DNA of 64,000 nucleotides from Cyanoderma ruficeps (Eukaryota; Chordata; Aves; Passeriformes; Timaliidae), in the NCBI GenBank assembly GCA_008694505.1, contig VZDJ01000004.1, positions 912,864-976,863 of the forward strand, in the 5' to 3' direction. This document shows positions 1 through 10,785 of the stretch, piece after piece. How positions within the stretch are numbered: the stretch's first letter is position 1; every line of letters begins with the position of its first letter. The position numbers and the translations under genes were made by a program. The notes beneath the pieces were generated by a model, which was not told the DNA's origin, did no database searches, and saw only the letters and a list, made by a program, of their open reading frames with translations.

Positions 1-739
1 TCCCTGACTATGTGTTTAGAAGGAGATTGTTGGGTAACAAAGTTACTAGAAGGATTTACATTGACATGAGCCATGGAGAAGATCCTGCATATTAAAGAGG
101 AACCAAAGCAGCACGAGTTCATAACATGGCTGACTGACAAAATCTCTTTATGTCTGTGCAGAGGTAAGTTCAAACACAATGCCTTTAGGAAGAGAACTCT
201 CCACTGTGTGACCTGTTTCACAGAATGGCATCAGAAAGCAGTTAACCCATTCTGAAGGGTAGGTATTAATCTTAGGAAATAAAAATGAGCAGTTTAGACA
301 GGATAGTATAGCCAGGTTGATTTTCCTCTCTTACCTGTTTTACATTTTTTTTTAAATCTTATGTTTTACCATAATAATCGTTCACCAGTTTCAAATCTGA
401 AGTGTAGATAATTAGTTATTGCATATACTTTTCCACAATTGCCTTAGACAGAACTAGCTGTTGTGAGGGTGTTTCTCAGGCCCTCCTCTCTGTGAAACTA
501 GGCTGCATAGCAACACGGATTGGAACCTACACATACCCGTGCATGTTAAAGATGCACCTGAAATTATTTGAGAGGGTGTTTGCCCAAAACGTGGTACCTG
601 AACTAAACAAAAATCAACAATCATATTAAGCAATCATGGAAAAGCTGCAAAGAGGCTTTTGCAGTAAAAGAGTCAGCCGAAAGAGAGGTCTAGGGAGAAG
701 GGCTGCACTGGCAGGAGGAAGGGTGCTGCAGGAGCAGAT
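1..739. other. Unique AT-rich DNA, no supported gene
   Basis: No transposon or RNA gene is recognised. A 60-codon plus-strand ORF begins at 73 in a good start context (gccATGG) and a donor-like AG/GTAAGT follows at 162-169. This makes 73-163 a weak first-exon candidate of 30 codons plus one base. The encoded residues resemble no family I know, and a frame of this length is expected by chance in 64 kb. Treat the stretch as intergenic or intronic unless transcript data say otherwise. Confidence 0.5.
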
Positions 740-970
740 GCCATCAGAGCTCAGCTTGAGGCCACACAAGTGACTCAGGGGTGTCCTGACCTCTGCTCTC
801 CCAGGAGCACGGGGAGCAGCCTCTCCTCCTGCCCGCCGGGCCGGGTGCTGGCAGTGAAGAGGGACCCGCGCTGGGCTGCGGGCTGGGAGCTCTCCTGGCA
901 GCTCCATCCCGGGAGGGTGAGCCTCCATCACCTGGGGCTTCTCCAGAGAAGCTGCAGAGATTGCACTTCC
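740..970. other. GC-rich patch of unknown nature
   Basis: Composition jumps from AT-rich to strongly GC-rich, with several CpG steps (cccgccgggccgg near 832, gacccgcgctgg near 865, atcccggga near 906), then falls back before 1000. It opens frames on both strands: 69 codons plus (770-979) and 145 codons minus (626-1063). The minus frame is the longest gap-free ORF here that is not on a clear transposon. Its product is proline-, alanine- and serine-rich with no motif I recognise, typical of a GC-driven open frame. A fragment of an old GC-rich repeat, a small CpG-island promoter or a noncoding exon are all possible. Confidence 0.35.
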
Positions 971-3900
971 TGGGATTAATAACAGAGGGGTGCTCAGAGA
1001 CTGGGGATGTTTATCAGCATTTTCTGAAGCGGTGGCGTTATGGTTTATGAGTTGCATCACCAATGCTGATCTCTGTATAGCTCATTGATTGCCAGTTAAT
1101 GACATGTCATTAATAAATCAATATACCACTTCAATCCCGATTCAGTTTAACAACATGAAATTATAGTTTTTGCCCTGTGCAAGCTTATCATTTAGGGACA
1201 AGAAATGGGTTCCCTAATGCTTTATAATGTTGCATTTTAAGATGTATTGTGGATATTTCTTCCAGAAGAACAGAGTCTTTACAGCCAACAAAATTTTGCT
1301 CAGTTTATACCACTACAATTCAGAACATGTTGCCATATGCCTGTGGCTTTGAAACTTCTAATTAATGTTACCTTCAAAACTTTGAAAAGGGGCCCAACTA
1401 ACTCTATAATGAGAGTATTAGAGTTAAAGCAACTGGTATGACAGCACAGAGATTTCTCTTGCTGTTTTTTTTCATTCACTTTTGGCCAAATCCTTTGCTA
1501 ATTTGTTCCTTTCTTTTTCGTTTACTGTGTCTATCTAATTTTAGAAACAGAAAGTGAAGTGCGCTTTTAAGCAGATTGTGTTTGCCCTTTTCAGAATTTC
1601 TTCCTTCTTTTACATGAACTCACCAGATTACATAGCTCTTGATCTTTTGCAGTCACTTGAACAGCAGGTGGGAGAACCAGCTAATCTTAGAGACGTATTT
1701 TAGAAACTGCATGCAGATAAATATGTTCTTTAGACATGATTATTTTATATAATTAAAGCAATTCTACATACAAGGTCTTAATAAAACATACCGTCACAAA
1801 AATCCCCACATGCATATACATACAGAGGGACGGTTTTAGTTAAAAAACGCAACAGGGAAAACATTTTATTGAAAGAACAAAGTTTGTGAATTAAGTCATA
1901 CATATTTTCAAGATTTCTACAGCAAAATTGCTGCCTTATTTGATACATAACAAACTATATGATGAAACCTCATTGAGGAGAATTCCTCAAGTGGCTCTGT
2001 TCTGCCACATAGAAATCTTTTAATGGTTTTTGTATTAAAACACTTGAATCCTCCTTAAAAATAAGCCTAGGGGTCTACTATAAAATATTTTTTTCTGGTA
2101 AGTAGGACTGATTCCAGGTACTTAATTTTTGGGGTTTTTTAAATCCATTTTGCAAATAATTTGTTTTCAGTCCTATAGTTTTTTTCTTTCATGAAGGAAA
2201 GCAGTGAATATCTTTATGTTGTGAGCCTGGATAACTTCTGAATTATGGAAAATCCAGACATCATAAAAGGTGACTGAAAGCAATTTGAAAAAAATAATTG
2301 TCTTGAACCAGACTGAAAGATTCCTCAGGAAGAGTCATGTCCCTTCCCTTAGGGCTCATGTAAATCTGAGGGGGGCATTCATTAAGTGTCTCTCAAGAAC
2401 AGGCTTGAAGGTTTTCTTCATATGTTTGTGTTTTGTGTAGGATCACACATGTATAGACAAACACCAGCATGGTGACACCCAGAGCTGAAAGGCACATGGT
2501 TGTTTTGTTCCAGATAAATGCACACTAGCTCCTTTAATGAAGCCACATGTCCTCCACAAAAGAGCCAACTGGTATATCATTTGTCATGCACAGATGGTAC
2601 CAACATGAGGAATGATCTCTTGGTATCTCAGATTCAACATGCACCTCTCCATGCATGTGGAGACTTACCCCTTGATTTAAAATAAGTGAATGAATTAATA
2701 AATAAATTTAAAAGTTAGTCTGATGCATCATTGTGCTAGGTTATGGTTTTGGGACTTTGTTTGGATTTTGTTGGGTGGGGGTTTTTTTGTTGGTTTTTTT
2801 TTGTTTGTTTGTTTGGGTNAAAAAATTAAAAGGGGTGATTCTCAGCCTGTCAAAGCACAGTGAAAGAAATTCTTGTAGCTTGCATGTTAAGTCTAATGCA
2901 TTGTTCACCTGAAGTAAGCTGTGAACAAATAGAGATGTGTTTCAGCAATTTAAGAAACATCCCTTTCTACACGAGTACTGTAGAATTAATGATATAAGGA
3001 GAATACCAATTCCCTGCACTAAAATAAATTTAAATGTACTGAATAAATAGCCAACAGGCATCAATAACCTGGACTAATGAATCTGAACAGAATCAAAATT
3101 TCAGGCTGCAGCTCTGCCTGGGAAATCAGATACAAAAATGTAATAGCCAGAGTTTCTTAAGAAATCTTGTGTCAATAATAGTGTACAAACATATGGAATC
3201 TCAAATATTCTGTTTAATTCTGATGATTGACCATGAATGTGAAAGTGACAATTGACCCCGATGTTCAAACTATCTTGCAAATAAGCTGAATTTGCTGAAA
3301 CATTCCATTTTAGCCCCATGCCAATGCACCATTTCCATTATAGTCTGAAAGAAGAATTGCAGAGGAAGCAAAGAATCATCTGCTGACAGAAAAATTGACA
3401 AAAATAAATAAGACATTTAACAAATTATCCACACATTTTTAAATTCTTACAGATATAAAATCATAACTTTAATCTTATTTTAGTATATTTGCATGCAGTT
3501 ATGTTATAAAATACTCTCTCCACTACTGCTACATTATGCTGTGGTTTTAAAAGATGAAGTCCTGGTTTGAGAGTGTTTAAAGAACTGAATATGCAGAAAA
3601 ATACTTGTCTAAAGAAAGACAGAAGTGCTGTTATATGTCAAACATTAAACTATTTTTTGCTTCTTCTTTACTGTATCACTGGTATCAAGAGATTCTATTT
3701 CTTATGTCCCATCCACTTGAAATGGTACAGGATCTTGTTAGCCTCTTTCTTTTGCAGTAGGATTCTTTTTTTGTGGATACCATTAAAACACTGAAGTGTA
3801 GATAAGTGACTTCTGTCACAGAGAACATCTTGAAACTTTGTTCTGAGATATTTTCATGGAAATGATAAATCCCTTTGGTTCCCAGACTGTGAGAATATGT

Positions 3901-5380
3901 ACCTTCAGAATCAGAACATGTCAAACACCTCTAAAGGGCTGGAACTCATTTCAGATATCTTGTGAAGGATTCTGGCATTTCAAACTTTCCTCCAGCTGAA
4001 AATCTTTGCTATTCATAAATTTGAAAACAAATTTCTACAAAGTCTGCAAAATTACTGATTTTGAAAAAACACATTACTTTGAGAGATTTTTGAGACTTAC
4101 AATAAATAATTATCATAATTTATTTTAAACACAGACATTCTGTTAGTACCTCAGTAAGTATGGGAAATTTATGAGTTCTGAGAAGGCAAATTACATAATG
4201 TCAGATCTAACTAGCTGAATATTATTAAATGTTCTCTCTATATACACAACATTATAAAAACATACAGCTAGTTTAGGTTCTGGAAAAAAAGTAGAAAAAA
4301 TTTGAAGTTGAAAAAAAATTCAGCTATTATGTAGACACTAGTGTCCCTGTGTACATTAAATTAATTTCTTCGTTTGTTTCTTTTTTTTTGTTAATAAGAA
4401 GATTATCTGGATAATGTGTAAGGAATAAATTGGTGACAACTTGGAGGCCACTTGGTGCAGGTACGCCCAGAACATACTACCAGATGGTAAGTATGGTGGT
4501 AAAAGGTGGTAAAAAGTGCTGTGACTCATAGCCTGAATACATTGCTGAAAGTGTTAGGTATCTGTAGGTTCAGCAGACCTATAATAACCATCTGGTCTCT
4601 CTCTCTCTTTTTTTTTTTTNGTTTCTCCTACAAGAGCTTTTTTCATTGCTATGGAGAGATGCTTCTTGTCTCATACTACAGTGTGATTGTAATTGCATTA
4701 CAGCAGTGTTGAGAGCAATGGGCACAAATGCATGTACATTTCTCTATTTATTTGTTTAGGTATTTCTACCAAAGTCACGATTCTACCACTTCGTTAAAGG
4801 TCAGGTTTCCACACAAGGGCTCTTCTATCCTACTGTCCATCACAGTTAATAATAAAGCAGATAAACAAGTCAAAATGCCTGCAGTATAAATGTACAAACA
4901 TTGATTTCCATTTTCTTGTCTTAAACACACACCTTCTTGTGATCTTTTGCTACATTCTTTCATTGTACGTGTTTTGTTAGGTCAAGGTCATGGCCAGCAA
5001 CCCAGCAGAAACCCAAAGTTTTCAGTTAATCAAAGACTCTACATAATTTTAATGTTGATATTTTGAAATACATTTTTTCAAGTAAACTTTACGCTAATAT
5101 TTTCAATAATTTAAGCTGACAATCTCCTTTAAAAGAAATTATTTTAGACTGACTGATTTTTCTCTATTAAATATGTTTACCATCATAAATTTTACTCAGC
5201 CTAGAATGAAAGAATAATCAAATTGCTGACATTTCATTTTCTAGGTTATTTTACCATATTCCTTGTTGTAGTTGTCTAAATTCTGCAGTAAAGATTATGC
5301 ACAGCAGTGTTAATAGGCAAGCCCTTCTGGCCTTGCTTACGTACGGTGTAAAACAAGAAAAATTCATATACTACCTACAC
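971..5380. other. Unique AT-rich DNA, no supported gene
   Basis: No recognisable exon, transposon or structural RNA. Low-complexity points include a T- and GTTT-rich run at about 2781-2818 ending at a single N (2819), and a CT run passing into poly-T at about 4597-4619 ending at an N (4620). All ORFs here are under 80 codons and lack family resemblance or convincing splice context. I read it as intergenic or intronic DNA. Confidence 0.6.
4597..4620. repeat. CT / poly-T low-complexity run ending in an N
   Basis: A (TC)n stretch merges into about twelve T residues and stops at a single undetermined base. Assembly length is unreliable at such runs. The 68-codon plus ORF that crosses it (4506-4712) is therefore not meaningful. 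Confidence 0.8.
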
Positions 5381-5905
5381 TGATGTGGTGACTATGTCAG
5401 TCGACAGGGAAGGGGCTACAGACATAATTTATCTGGACTTCTGTAAAACCTTGGACACAATTCCCCACAACAGTCTTCTCTATAAACTGGGGAGAGATTG
5501 ATTCAATGGAGAGACTGATGGAAAAGGAATTGGTTGGACAGCTGTGTCCTGAGAGTAGTGGTCAATGGTTAAGTGTTCCAATAGATATCACTGACAAGTG
5601 GCATCCCTCAGGGGTCTGTACTGGGACCAATTATTCAGTATCTTCAGCAATGACACAGACATTGGAATCAAGTGCACCCTCATCAAATTTTTAGATGACA
5701 CTGAGCTTAGAGGTTCAGCACACCTGAAGGACAGGGTGCCATCCAGAGGGACCTGGAAAATCTCAGCAGGAGGGCCCACTGGAATCTCATGAGGTTTTAC
5801 AAGACCAAGTGCAAGGTGCTGCACCAGAGTTGGGACAACTCTTGGTATCAGCATAGGCTGGGGGATGAACAGATGGAGAGCAGCCCTGGGGAGAAGGACT
5901 TGGGA

Positions 5906-5935
5906 GTGGGTGAAAGGCTGGTGGGTGAAAGGCTG
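5906..5935 (+). repeat. Exact 15-bp tandem duplication within CR1
   Basis: GTGGGTGAAAGGCTG occurs twice head to tail (5906-5920 and 5921-5935). The corresponding place in the second CR1 copy (around 16480-16505) has a single, diverged version. The duplication is therefore private to this copy or its subfamily, arising by slippage after or shortly before insertion. Confidence 0.85.
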
Positions 5936-6037
5936 GACATGACCCAGCCACAGGCACTCCCAGCCCGGAAAGCCAAACGTGTCCTGGGCTGCATCCAAAG
6001 CAGCATGGACAACAGGAGAGGGAGGGGATTCTGCCCC

Positions 6038-6201
6038 NNNNNNNNNNNNNNNNNNNNNNNNNNNNNNNNNNNNNNNNNNNNNNNNNNNNNNNNNNNNNNN
6101 NNNNNNNNNNNNNNNNNNNNNNNNNNNNNNNNNNNNNNNNNNNNNNNNNNNNNNNNNNNNNNNNNNNNNNNNNNNNNNNNNNNNNNNNNNNNNNNNNNNN
6201 N
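6038..6201. other. Assembly gap (164 N)
   Basis: A run of Ns inside the CR1 element. The right flank restarts in a GCTCT repeat (gctctgctctgctctgg), suggesting the assembler failed at a short tandem repeat. Real gap length is unknown. Confidence 0.98.
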
Positions 6202-6747
6202 GCTCTGCTCTGCTCTGGTGAGACCCCACCTGGAACCCTGCATCCAGCTCTGGGGTCCCAACACAGGAAGGACACGAAACTGTTGGACTGAGTCCAGGAG
6301 AGGCCATCAAGTTGATAAGAGGGATGGAGAACATCACTTACGAGGACAGTCTGAGAGTAGCAGGATTGGTCACCTTTAAGAGAAGATTTGGGGGTAACCT
6401 AATTGTGGAGTTTTTCAGTACCTGAAGGGAGTCTACAAGAAAGATGCTGAGACACTTTTTACAAGTGTGTGTAGTGACAGGACAAGGGAGAATGGATTCA
6501 AACAGAAAAAGAGTAGGTTTAGATTAGATATTAGAAAGCAAGTCTTTTTTGTGAGAGTTGTGAAGCAGTGGAAGTGGTTGCCTGGAAAAGCTGTGGATGC
6601 TCTGTCCCTGGAAATGTTCCAGGTCAGGTTACGGGCTCTAAGAAAAATGGTCTTGTGAAAGATGTCCCTGTCCATGGCGCTGGGTTTGGACCTAGATGAT
6701 CTTTAAAGTCCTTTGAAACTCAAACCACACCATGATTCTATGATTCT

Positions 6748-7052
6748 CTCTATCCACTCCCTAACCCAACCCCTGGAAAAAGGTCTTTTTGCCTAAAGAC
6801 ATAGTGAGCATTCCTGTCATCTGAAGAGTCAGAATACAACTTCTGACCACACAGAAACAAATGTGCAATCTTGGATTTTTGTTTTTGCAAACACACAAGA
6901 GTTTTTCTGAATCTCACAGTATTACATACTGAAGAATTTGCTTCTAAGTTTTGAAAACCTGTACTTTATCAACTTGTACAAAAGGTAATATAAGAAAAGG
7001 CACAAAAATCAGCTCCTTTCTTGTTGAAACTCTATTCTAAGAAATACCAAGC
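6748..7052. other. Unique DNA between CR1 and LTR
   Basis: About 300 bases of AT-rich sequence with no exon, repeat or RNA gene recognised. Confidence 0.5.
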
Positions 7053-7424
7053 TGCCCGAGTTCCTTCGCTCCCAAGGTCCAGCCCTGGCTAGCTGTGGAC
7101 CTCGAGGAAGGAACTAGGCTAGGACAAGAACAAAAGACAAAAGGTGCTCTGACTCCTCATGGGAAACAGTCCCACAGTTTAATGGTTTAATGTAGAACTA
7201 ACACCTTAAAATCCTGGAGGAGAAAGAGAGCAGGACCCTTCCTCCCAGGGGTTTTAAGCCCTAAGGGGGAGAGGATGAACGGGGGTCTGTTGGCCAATGG
7301 GGGTGGACCCAGGGGGAGGGGAGATACAGGGGGCATCAGGTAAAGGAAGGTGCAGATACATGGGAAGGTATAATCACCGAACACCCAGTGCAAAATGAAC
7401 TAATTACTTGGTGCAATACAATAG
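7053..7424 (-). mobile_element. Probable solo LTR, minus strand
   Basis: A moderately GC-rich block of about 370 bp in AT-rich surroundings. Read on the minus strand it has an LTR-like order: a TTAAAA promoter-like box (7252-7257), two ATTAAA polyadenylation-like signals 60-75 bases downstream (7178-7183, 7186-7191), then a GC-rich tail. CAAGC flanks both proposed edges (7048-7052 and 7425-7429) and could be a 5-bp target duplication. However, the right edge does not then end in CA on the plus strand, so the boundary is uncertain. An imperfect hairpin occupies the tail (7059-7115). No internal retroviral genes adjoin it. The 68-codon minus ORF inside is incidental. An unrelated GC-rich repeat remains possible. 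Confidence 0.55.
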
Positions 7425-9913
7425 CAAGCCTCTACATATTTTTAAAAATATGCTTAGATAGAGACTCCTGTATCATCTCAACTTTAAATAGCTAGAGAAG
7501 CATAAAGCTACCATGTTAGATGATGCTCAAGGGAGGAGGCAAAATTCTTGTGCAAAACCAGGGTATATCTCTCATTTTAGACAGAAAAACTAACTTTGTC
7601 AGAGGGGCTGAAATTCAGAAGTGATAAGTAACTTACATACAGCATGAACACTGGGTAGTGTCTACCAACCACTGAGGAAACTAAATATTATATGAGTATC
7701 TTGCACACATCTACTGAATTACAAATTCAGGGAGAATTAATTAAGAAAAAAAAAATAAACAAAAAAATACCCCCTCCAAAAACCCCATTTTCAAAAACCA
7801 TATTTTCAATGTGTTTGAAAAATAAATTCAAAGCCAGTCTTTCCTATAATATTTCAACATTTCCCTTTTAATCAGAAAAAGTATTTTTACAAATCCTTTC
7901 TGAAATTAAAAGGAATTGAGCTACTAACTCTGGAAGTCCATAAATATTCTAATTGAATTCTAGAACTGCCTAACCCAAAAAGATGGGGGTCTAGGAAGAA
8001 GGAGATTGTTTCCTGAAACATATTTTATATTCCATACTGGTGTAGTAATTCTGTCCCTTGCCTAGTAATGACCCACAAATTTTTTAATCATAAACCAGTA
8101 TGTGGACTACTCCAAACAACAGAGACAAGAATCACAAATTTTTTTAAACATTGCAAAGACAAGCCTGACTTTTTGCTATTCATTCTCTTTACTTCTGTTA
8201 ATCCAAGTTTTGCAGAGAACTAAATATTACATGTTGACTGACTTGACTTTTGGAGCAATGATCCTCTTATGGTCCTCAGTTTAGCGTGTTTCAGCATGAG
8301 GGAAAAAAATGTCGCACTTGCAACATTACTGAAAACTGAATGTATATAATTAGGTAATTCACAGATCTGATATACAGATCTTACTGCATGCCAGACAAAC
8401 TTAGATCCTGTTGAACTCCTAAGAGCATTGAGAAAACATGATTAAATACCTGATTTTCCTTTCTCAAGTACCTCAGAAATGTTGTTTTCTATGAAAAGTA
8501 TAAATTTTGTAAGACTCCATAAAACTGAACAATGCTGATTCTGCTGCCCAGGAGGGAATATCATTCTTTAATCTAGACTCTTCCTTTAAGATACAGTTTA
8601 TAATCCATGGAAAAAAGATGACAGGATAATAGTCCGCATAAGTGGCAATACCTATTTGCACTCCAAAGAAACTCTGGAAGACCACTAGACAGCTTCTCTC
8701 CAATAGTAACCAAGACTTTTTTTAAGTATCAGCTATTCACTTCCAAAGTAGGTCTGATCCATGCATTAAGTCTACAGGTCTTAAAACGACAAGTCATTAT
8801 GTGAGAAGTAGGAAAAACTTACTTTAGAAGATAGTGTTGCTATTTCAGGGTGAAAGTATTCACTGTAATCAGTTCATGACTTTTTCAGTTTGTCAGAATA
8901 AAAGGTTTTGCAGCTAGCATTTGGATTTATTCATACAATTGAAGAAAAAAAATTCTTGAAAGCTTAGTCTGTTCTCTCCTATAGATTATTTCAAGCACTT
9001 CCAGGAAAGTTTAAGTAGTCCTAGCTTTCCCTCTGTATTTGCCATTCCATATTTATCTTCTCTTGGGGGAAAAAATAAATAAGCCATTGGTTTAAAAGTA
9101 TTACTTCAAAATTTGAAAAAAGGCTGTAGAGTATTTGTCAGCAATAAGTTGCAGAGAGCAACTTTTATGTGGATGCCTCAACCCACTAATTCTTAACAAC
9201 TCATGAACATCCTAACCACCCCCCCTGTGGAATTGACAAGCTAGGTTCTGGCTGACTTTCCACAGCTCTAGAATAGCAACAACATTTTGTTTTTATGTAT
9301 CTATGTATTTCAAAAATTGATTTGCTCATATGGCACTCCATACACTGTAATTAACAAATGAAACTGAAAAAAAGGCAACCAAGACTCCTTGATGATATAT
9401 GATTTTGTGGTTTCATGTATTAGTGTGTTTTATTTAATTGTCTTGATTCCTTTTCATCAAAATGTTGCTAGCTTGGATAGTTTAAACAGGATTTGACTCT
9501 GTGTACCAGAGAAAAATGTGAATTCTGTTTTGGTTTTACTACTTAGAACTTCTATATTTCTGGTGGTCCTTTGGAATACTCTTGAGCTCCATAAGACCTT
9601 GTTATAAACAAACCATTGCATTTTAAGTTTATATTAAAAGCCAAAATACTAAAGAAGGGAAATTTAAAGTTTTCTTTTTTTAAGAAGAGAGTGATTCCTG
9701 TTGAAGTCAGCAACATGCTGATCTTTGAATGAAACAGAAGATTGCTGTAATATTACTAACACTGTGTCTGTACTGTTCAAAGGTCATCCCGTTTGCTTTC
9801 AGCTACACCTAGCACTCAAGCAAAAGAGCATGAGAAAACAATAATGAAGGTCTAAATGACCCAAGAGGAATTTAATTTTGAAGTTTGCTACAGCTGAGCC
9901 CATTGTCAGAGAT
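7425..9913. other. Unique AT-rich DNA, no supported gene
   Basis: No transposon, exon or RNA gene recognised. The largest frames are 60-76 codons, unsupported by splice context. An A-rich stretch lies near 7745-7770. Confidence 0.6.
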
Positions 9914-10785
9914 AACAGAATCACAGAAGCAATTAAACAGGAAAAGACCTCTGAGATCATCTTTGACTAAACACCACCTTGTCAACTAGACCATGGCACA
10001 CCCAATCTGTCTTTAAACACCTTCAGAGACAGTGACACAACCACCTCCCTGGGCAGCCCATTGCAATGCCCAATCACTCTTTCTGTGAAAAAATATTCCT
10101 GAAGTCCAATTTGAGCCTCCCCTGGCCCAGCTTTAGGCTGTATCCTTTTGTCCAGTCACTGGTTGCTTGTGAAAAGAAGCCAAGCCCCACCTGGCTACAC
10201 GCTCCTTTCAGGTGGTGCTTGTGAGATTGATAAGGTCTCCCCTCCTTTTTTTCAGGCTAAACACCCCCAGCTTCCTCAGCTGCTCCTCATAAGAATTACC
10301 CTCTAGACTCATTCCCAGCTCCATTGCCCTTCTCTGGACACACTGCAGCACCTCAGTGTCATTCTTGTAGTGAGAGGCCCAGAACTCAACACAGGATTGG
10401 AGGTGTGACCTCTCCAGTGCTGAGTACAGGGGGACAGTCACTGCCCTGGTATCACCACACTATTGCTGATGCAGGCCAGGATGCCACCTGACCTTCCTGG
10501 CCACCTGGGCACAACTGGCTCATGCTCAGCTGCTGTTGACCAGAACCCCCTGGTCTTTTTCCATCAAGCAACTTTCCTGCCACTCTGCTCCCAGCTTGTA
10601 GAGTTGCCTGGGGTTGTTGTAACCCAGGGGCAGGACCTGGTACTTGGCTTTGTTGAACCTCATCTAACTGGTCTCAGCCCATCAATCCAGCCTGTCCATA
10701 TCCCTTCACAGAGCCTTCCTACTCTACTCTACTCCTGCCCAACCTGAGATCAGCTGCAAACTGACTGAGGGGGCACTTCAAACCT
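9914..10785 (-). mobile_element. CR1 LINE fragment, minus strand
   Basis: The left edge (agaatcacagaa, near 9918) is the reverse complement of the CR1 3' terminus, so the element runs right to left. Minus-strand bases 10441-10208 encode the C-terminal part of CR1 ORF2: a [15 protein letters not shown] segment, then [23 protein letters not shown] and KKRRGDL. All are recognisable versions of the family's conserved PLYSALVRPHLE...VQRRATKL...SYEERLRELGLFSLEKRR blocks. Sequence to about 10785 matches more upstream CR1 sequence, ending at the block that normally reads CTGAGGGTGCACTC in this orientation. The frame upstream of 10441 is broken. The 94-codon plus ORF at 10463 is a shadow. Confidence 0.95.

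Larger units (their letters stand above)
5381..6747 (+). mobile_element. CR1 LINE fragment, 5'-truncated, with internal gap
   Basis: This is the 3' part of a chicken-repeat-1 non-LTR retrotransposon. The left part translates to a reverse transcriptase segment reading DIIYLDFCKTLDTIPH (about 5425-5472), matching the family's LDFSKAFDTVPH-like block. About 210 bases on, KFLDDTEL (about 5684-5707) sits where the catalytic F-A-D-D motif belongs. Further right come the conserved block around the 'LVRPHLE' motif (about 6216-6236) and the 3' end ATGATTCTATGATTCT (6733-6748), which fixes the strand. The frame is broken by stops near 5500 and elsewhere, so it cannot encode enzyme. Ns at 6038-6201 hide 164 bases or an unknown length. 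The 196-codon plus ORF and the long minus ORFs here only bridge the gap or shadow the element. Confidence 0.95.

Noticed and set aside
5588..6379. Long ORFs on both strands (up to 249 codons)
   Set aside because: They are inflated by the 164-N gap and lie entirely on a dead CR1. The minus ones are antisense shadows.
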